A stretch of 12,964 nucleotides of DNA from Antrodiella citrinella (lineage: Eukaryota > Basidiomycota > Agaricomycetes > Polyporales > Steccherinaceae). Positions within the stretch are counted from its first letter, which is position 1. Each line of letters begins with the position of its first letter. The stretch is from positions 1 to 12,964 of the forward strand of contig SGPM01000535.1 of NCBI GenBank assembly GCA_004802725.1, in the 5' to 3' direction. Below are positions 8,647 to 12,964 of the stretch, one piece after another. Below the pieces are notes generated by a model. It was not told the DNA's origin, did not search any database, and saw only the letters and a program-made list of their open reading frames with translations. Position numbers and translations under genes: made by a program.

Positions 8647-10039
8647 GATGGAACGTCTGCAGGGTTCCACAGGATGGGAATACACTCCTCAAGTCCAACA
8701 CCGTCAGCTATCAGGCTTTCCCCAATGCTGCCCGACACAGAAAGTGGATACGAAAGAACTCCTCCATTCTTGCCAGATTCGCAACGCACCCAAGCCTCTA
8801 CACCCCGCACACACAGTCGCCGTTCTTCCAGCGTAGATTCCAGCTCTGTGCCCTCCGAGTCCTCCGCATTATTAGAGGAGGTGGAGAATTTAATCTCAGA
8901 GGCTACTGATCTGAACAACTCTGGCGAGTCAGAAGTAGAGGACGAGCAGGAGGACACCGAAGATATAGTGCAACACAGAACATGGGCTCGGACCGCGTTC
9001 ATGACGATGCTCCATGCAAAAGGTCACCTGCAGTCTGCAGACAATGAAGTGCCTTATATGTGGCCTTTACCTCACCGTGCCCCGCCCGTGGTCAGGACAG
9101 GGTTAAATTCCGCCACCAACTTTGTCACACAGATGCGGTTGAGAGGCAACATCAGTATCCTCTCTGACACTCCAGTGCCTTATCACTTGCAAGATACTCA
9201 CATAGCAGCAAAACCAAGAGCCTCCAAGAGCACTGAATCCAGGAAGTCCCAAGCATCCAACACAGTCACATCTGGTAAAAAAAGGCCAGCAAAGACGACA
9301 CAGGCAGGACATTTCTCCTGGAGCTCAATCGCCACGGAGACGCAGCAGTGGCTCTGGTAGCGGACTGGGTAGGTCTTTTCGTTCACATAGCTATACCTGC
9401 ACTCATGTGTGTGCCCAGCCCAAGGACAAGGTCCTTGACAGCGCTCATTGGGACGTGCTAGGAAAACAAGTCTTTGACATCTGGGTCTGGAGCAATAAAG
9501 TCAGGGAAAAGTTCCAATCCGTGGACGATCAGTGGAGGTATCACATCAGAGACTACCTGTTTGAAAACAACGCCGTCCGTCCTTTTCAATCGCACACTGT
9601 ACACTCTCGCTGACTTATCCACAGATTGTGCGGTTCAAGACCAGATTGGCCGATTTGGAGCTGCCCCTTTGGTTCATCATTATCACAGCCAAGAGCATCG
9701 CTCACCCAAACAAAGCAAACCACGACTTGCTCCTAGGTTACACAGAGGAAATCGTCTTGACAGTTTGGAGAATCCGCCAGCTCACAGATCCGCAGTCCGC
9801 GCTCTTGTGGGGTACCACTCCGTCCCAGATCCCTCAAACACTGATCGATCGAGCCCGCAACGCGATCAATGAATGGAGCCCACAACGTCTCATAGAATGG
9901 CCATCAGACGCTGTCGTAAGCTAATTTATATGTATTCTTCCGGACATTGCGGACAGTGGAACCATATGAACCCCCCTCGCGTGCGTTTATACTCATCCAC
10001 CATCAGTGTTAGAACGTCCTTGGTCAGATGCTGCATCCC

Positions 10040-10353
10040 TGACTTCTCCATCACTGCCGACAAGTGAGTCCTGTCGGCAACATTGCCCTTGTATTGTCTC
10101 TGACGATGAAGTCTTCGATAGCTTCAACCTCGGAACGGAGACTTCAGGCTCCAGCCAATGTGTGGGTGCGCTCTCTGGCCAAGATCTTGGTCTCGGTGCC
10201 GGTGTCTGGCTTCTCGGTGACAGGTACGTCTACAGCCAGAGTTGACATATCACGATGTATCTAATTGTCTATGTCACCCTCAGTTTCATGAAGAACGTCT
10301 ACACCGTCTTCGACGTCAGCCAGAACGCTGTCGGATTCGCTGAGCTCAAGTAA
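10040..10353 (+). pseudogene. A1 aspartic protease, 3'-end fragment
   Basis: Exons 10040-10063, 10122-10223 and 10284-10353 join to read FSITADNFNLG, SGSSQCVGALSGQDLG, VWLLGDSFMKNVYTVFD and VGFAELK before TAA at 10351-10353. This is the extreme C-terminus of secreted fungal pepsin-like (A1) proteases of the polyporopepsin type, where LLGDSFMKNVYTVFD is a hallmark. Introns (58 and 60 bp) have clean GT-AG ends, and the first has a CTGAC branch point. The N-terminal lobe, both catalytic Asp motifs and the signal peptide are absent: upstream lies the end of gene C, so the fragment is dead. Its last 187 bp of gene sequence plus the 3' flank are nearly identical to the minus-strand copy at 12778-12964. 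The 5' breakpoint near 10040 is approximate. Confidence 0.85.
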
Positions 10354-10507
10354 TCGTCGTAGCTGCCTTGTACGAAAAACAGATTATCATATTTGTATCT
10401 ATGATCTGCTATCTCTCCTGTCACTTCTTGTTCATATCAACGTCTTTTTTCTTTTTTCTTTTACATATGTACTACTGCATGTTCTTCACGTCCTTTGCAT
10501 TACGAAT
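10167..10507 (+). repeat. Left arm of a 341/342-bp inverted repeat (protease 3' end)
   Basis: This segment matches the reverse complement of 12623-12964 almost base for base. The differences seen are T/C right after the last acceptor (10284, synonymous in the Ser codon), T/C just after the stop codon, and one extra base in the pyrimidine tract of the 3' flank (near 10455). Identity ends sharply at 10507. The repeat covers two partial exons, a complete intron and about 150 bp of 3' flank, so it arose by DNA duplication, not by an mRNA copy. Confidence 0.95.
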
Positions 10508-10834
10508 CTTATTGGTTCAATAACGACATTGGGTTGCGTTCGAATTCACTCCCTGAAACCGCTCCAATGCTAGCACTGCCCCATGCCATGCACAATCAAT
10601 CCACCTTCTTGGCGTTCGACGTTCAACATTGATCATTGTTACGGCGATTTGTACAGGATCTTGAGAACAAGGTCGGTTTTGACAATCTGATACCGTATTA
10701 TGTACTGCATCGTGTAAGGTACAAAGCACTGCTATAGCTACAGAATTCATAATCGAACTGGTGGTGATGCTAGCAAATACATGTCAGAGCGGAGGCGTGA
10801 GATGAGTAGCCACGAGAAGAATCTACACAAAGCA
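10508..10834. other. Intergenic stretch between the inverted-repeat arm and the cupredoxin gene
   Basis: No coding frame with a recognisable product is present. The part next to 10834 is the likely 3' UTR of the minus-strand cupredoxin gene. No terminal repeat or element end was recognised at the left arm's outer edge. Confidence 0.5.
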
Positions 10835-12148
10835 TCAGACCAAGACCATGCCCATGACAACCATCGCAACCACGATGCCAGCACCACGATTTACGATGAC
10901 ACTCTGTGCAGAGCTAGTGGTGTTGGAAGGTGACGGTGTACCACTCGAAGGTGAGGCGAGCGACTTGGCTTTCGCCTGGAAGGCTTCGAAGCTGTTCGCG
11001 CTGGACTCGACAGCGTTGGCCGAGAAGACCATGCCTGAGGCGCAGTGGCTGACGGGATTGGTTTGTCTGCAGTATGTCCAGATAGGTGCGGTCTGGCGTA
11101 GCAGACGACAAGTTAGAAAGCGCCGTTGTGGTTAGGAGACCAAGGACGTACGTCGTTAACCTGAATGGTGAATGTTGGGAGGTTCGTGGCGTTGGCTGCA
11201 ACAGGCATGCTAGAAGCGAAGCGACTTGATGAATATACGGTTCACGAGCCACATATGATCGCGACTTACAATCCGGAGTCGAAGCCAACTTGTCCGCTAG
11301 TGCTTGTCTCGGTCAGACTCGAGCATGGGCTGGCGAAGCTGCTCTGGGTGGCAGTGTGGTTCTTCTGCATGAACGTGAACGTGATCGTGTCCCCAATCTG
11401 CGCGGTGATATTCGCAGGGCTGAAGATCAGCAGGTTGGGTCCACCAACTGTGATCTTGTGATCCGTAGAGACGACGGAGGTCGGGGCAGCAGATCCGGGG
11501 TAGGAGACGTATGTCGTAGTACCGGCTTGGGTTCCGGATACAGTGACGGTCGCGGTGACGGTGACAGGCGTAGCTGCAGCGGGAGGAGGTATGGAGGAAG
11601 CGGGTGGTGCGCTCGCGTTCTGGCCCATGGCTGCCGCCTGGAAAGCAGCGAACTTGTCTCCAGGGTTGATGGCAAAGACCATGCCCTGTTCGCAGTGACC
11701 TGTCTGCCTGCAGTAGACCCAAACGGGATTCAGGTCTTTGACTGTGAAGTTGGCCGCAGTGAACGGTCCAGTGTCGGTGTCGGCTACAGGGACACTTGAG
11801 ATACATGTCAGAGAATGAAGCGAGATGCATAAACGATTCACTCACAATCCGGAGTCAAAACCGCCCGCCATCGGACTACACGGGCTTGCGAACGTCGACT
11901 GAGTAACTGTGTGGTTCTTCTGCTGGAACGTGAAAAGGACGGTATCCCCAATAGAAGCATTCTAGCGACATATCATTAAACAGAATTCTTCCTCAGTGTG
12001 TTCATTGACTCACAACAAACTGTGGGTTATACTGGATGATGCCGCCAGGGCCGCCAACTGTGACATCGTGCTGGACTCCACGACCAACCGGGGCCATGGA
12101 GAGCGCGAGAACGCCAGCAAGCAAAGAGAAAGCTTTGATTGAGAACAT
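10835..12148 (-). CDS. Secreted two-domain cupredoxin (plastocyanin-like), probably GPI-anchored
   Basis: Five exons (12148-12014, 11961-11846, 11794-11270, 11209-11152, 11092-10835) keep phase across four introns of 51-60 bp and give 363 residues. MFSIKAFSLLAGVLALS is a signal peptide. Two cupredoxin domains follow. The first has H62 (KNHTVTQSTF), then C112, H117 and M122 in VYCRQTGHCEQGM. The second has H230 (KNHTATQSSF), then C286, H294 and M299. Both sets fit type 1 copper ligands; the second has three more residues between Cys and His. A Pro/Ala/Ser/Thr-rich linker (about 144-190) joins the domains. The C-terminus (Ser/Thr stretch, then a hydrophobic tail ending MVVMGMVLV) fits a GPI-anchor signal. 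Such fungal extracellular Ser-rich proteins are wall or membrane associated; the substrate is unknown. No lesion is seen. The gene lies between the two arms of the protease inverted repeat. Confidence 0.9.
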
Positions 12149-12622
12149 TGTGGGTTGTATAGATGGGGTTATAGAGGATAGGTTGCGTAGGCTGTAGTGG
12201 CTTCCGAGCAGTAATTACAAGATATGTGAATATCGCGAGCACCGTCAAGGAGGTAGCTATTAACTTCGAGAGAATGTAGTAGAGTGTGAGAGGTCGTAAC
12301 AATGAACGAGGAGTAAGATGAAGGGACCTCCATGCTCGCTGAGACGTGTCCTTTTATCTCTCGAGGAGAACAATAAAAGTTCCAGGAAGAGGGTCTACTA
12401 AGACAACGCGTCTTTTGTTCGGCGTGGAGAGCACGTGGTCGCGTTATTGTTCTCGGGCGCTTACAATATTTGCGTCGCCCAATTTGGCAGCTGTTCAAGA
12501 ACAAACAATAACCCAGGAGTCAAAGCGGCGAGCTCGGAAGCGATTCGTCGATGTACGTATGGGGTCAAACGGGAACTGGGCTGTGAAGATTCTGGAGAGA
12601 AGATGGACTTTAGAAACATACA
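12149..12622 (-). promoter_or_regulatory. Probable promoter and 5' UTR of the cupredoxin gene
   Basis: This 474-bp gene-free stretch lies upstream of the minus-strand cupredoxin ATG. A TATA-like GATAAAAG on the minus strand at 12351-12358 is about 200 bp upstream of the ATG, which would leave a long 5' UTR. No other site was recognised. The stretch ends where the right arm of the inverted repeat begins. Confidence 0.4.
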
Positions 12623-12964
12623 ATTCGTAATGCAAAGGACGTGAAGAACATGCAGTAGTACATATGTAAAAGAAACAAAGAAAAAAGACGTTGATATGAA
12701 CAAGAAGTGACAGGAGAGATAGCAGATCATAGATACAAATATGATAATCTGTTTTTCGTACAAGGCAGCTGCGACGATTACTTGAGCTCAGCGAATCCGA
12801 CAGCGTTCTGGCTGACGTCGAAGACGGTGTAGACGTTCTTCATGAAGCTGAGGGTGACATAGACAATTAGATACATCGTGATATGTCAACTCTGGCTGTA
12901 GACGTACCTGTCACCGAGAAGCCAGACACCGGCACCGAGACCAAGATCTTGGCCAGAGAGCGCA
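12623..12964 (-). repeat. Right arm of the inverted repeat, cut by the window end
   Basis: This is the reverse-complement partner of 10167-10507. It is still matching at the last base of the window, so its true length is unknown. Identity stops at 12623 on the inner side, which fixes one breakpoint of the duplication. The two arms enclose 2,115 bp holding the cupredoxin gene. Confidence 0.95.
12778..12964 (-). CDS. A1 aspartic protease, C-terminal part of a gene running off the window
   Basis: Exon 12964-12908 (partial) reads ALSGQDLG and VWLLGD. After a 60-bp intron (12907-12848), exon 12847-12778 reads FMKNVYTVFDVSQNAVGFAE up to the TAA stop. This is the C-terminus of a secreted pepsin-like protease, and no lesion is visible in the part seen. 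The catalytic Asp residues and signal peptide would lie beyond the window, so it is not known whether this copy is complete. It is the likelier parent of the plus-strand fragment at 10040-10353, because that fragment is visibly truncated. Confidence 0.85.

Larger units (their letters stand above)
6020..9915 (+). pseudogene. Gene C: very large intron-rich low-complexity protein, frameshifted
   Basis: I do not recognise this family. About 14 exons chain in phase: 6020-6285, 6343-6707, 6758-7066, 7118-7204, 7256-7330, 7404-7460, 7511-7707, 7761-7790, 7842-7874, 7927-8091, 8135-8195, 8249-9368, 9419-9574 and 9625-9915, roughly 1,070 codons. An Ala/Ser/Thr-rich start is followed by a globular part (through about residue 313) rich in Trp, Tyr and His. 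An acidic, Lys-rich linker follows with a KKKRAR nuclear-signal-like run, then Pro/Ser and Asp/Arg repeats, and a globular C-terminal part (WARTAFMTML, then the exons after 9418). Damage: joining exon 8195 to 8249 makes a TGA (unspliced reading gives TAG at 8198-8200), and the A7 tract at 9277-9283 needs one more A to reach the downstream frame. Thirteen N bases lie in exons 2-3 and the following intron. The end is uncertain: a donor-like GTAAGC at 9916 precedes the stop at 9922-9924, and a short final exon may reach about 10012. Confidence 0.55.

Noticed and set aside
8399..8701. Minus-strand open frame rich in Val-Thr-Ala-Thr repeats.
   Set aside because: It is the antisense shadow of the Pro/Ser and DRESD repeats of gene C.
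9275..9303. A 29-nt GT-AG intron as the cause of the frame change in gene C.
   Set aside because: It keeps phase but is much shorter than all other introns in the window, whereas one base in the A7 tract is a simpler cause.
2492..9915. A known transposase or reverse transcriptase within the cassette.
   Set aside because: No DDE, tyrosine recombinase, Rep/helicase or reverse transcriptase motif was seen in any frame, so the mobile-element idea rests on context only.
11290..11799. Long plus-strand frame of 169 codons.
   Set aside because: It lies antisense to the well-supported cupredoxin exon 3 and has the Gly/Arg/Asp bias of a shadow frame.

Overview
The window looks like nuclear DNA of an Agaricomycete (mushroom-type basidiomycete). 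Reading frames are cut by many introns of about 50-60 bp with GTRNGY donors and CTNAC-type branch points. The recognisable products are also typical of that group: a TKL-type protein kinase, a secreted GPI-type cupredoxin and a polyporopepsin-like A1 aspartic protease. All family calls come from reading translations by eye; no database search was possible.

Layout. (1) 1-218: AT-rich DNA with no recognised gene. (2) About 230-1438, minus: a broken TKL kinase with an in-frame stop, a one-base insertion in the HRD-equivalent motif, and no C-terminal half of the C-lobe. (3) 1439-2491: no supported gene. (4) 2492-10012: a compact three-gene cassette. Gene A (+, 2492-4002) is possibly ATP-grasp-like. 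Gene B (-, 4178-5831) has a PHD-like Cys cluster, a CHAT/caspase-like His/Cys core and a C-terminal zinc ribbon. Gene C (+, from 6020 to 9915 or slightly beyond) is a roughly 1,070-codon, intron-rich, low-complexity protein. A and B converge (175 bp apart). B and C diverge from a 188-bp shared promoter. (5) 10040-10353, plus: the 3' end of an aspartic protease gene. (6) 10835-12148, minus: an intact two-domain cupredoxin gene. (7) 12778-12964, minus: the 3' end of a second aspartic protease gene running off the window. Its last 342 bp form an inverted repeat with 10167-10507 (two substitutions and one 1-bp indel).

The most interesting content is the A-B-C cassette. Gene B joins a putative cysteine peptidase to two zinc-binding modules and sits beside a possible ATP-dependent ligase fold and a large, probably nuclear, partner. 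All three genes here are decaying: five in-frame stops (one formed at a splice junction) and one frameshift. Each stop can be explained by one C-to-T or G-to-A transition. The reading frames on both sides of each lesion remain protein-like, so this seems to be a young dead copy of a system that should have live relatives elsewhere. The link between the three genes is inferred from layout and shared decay; no joint function is shown by the sequence.
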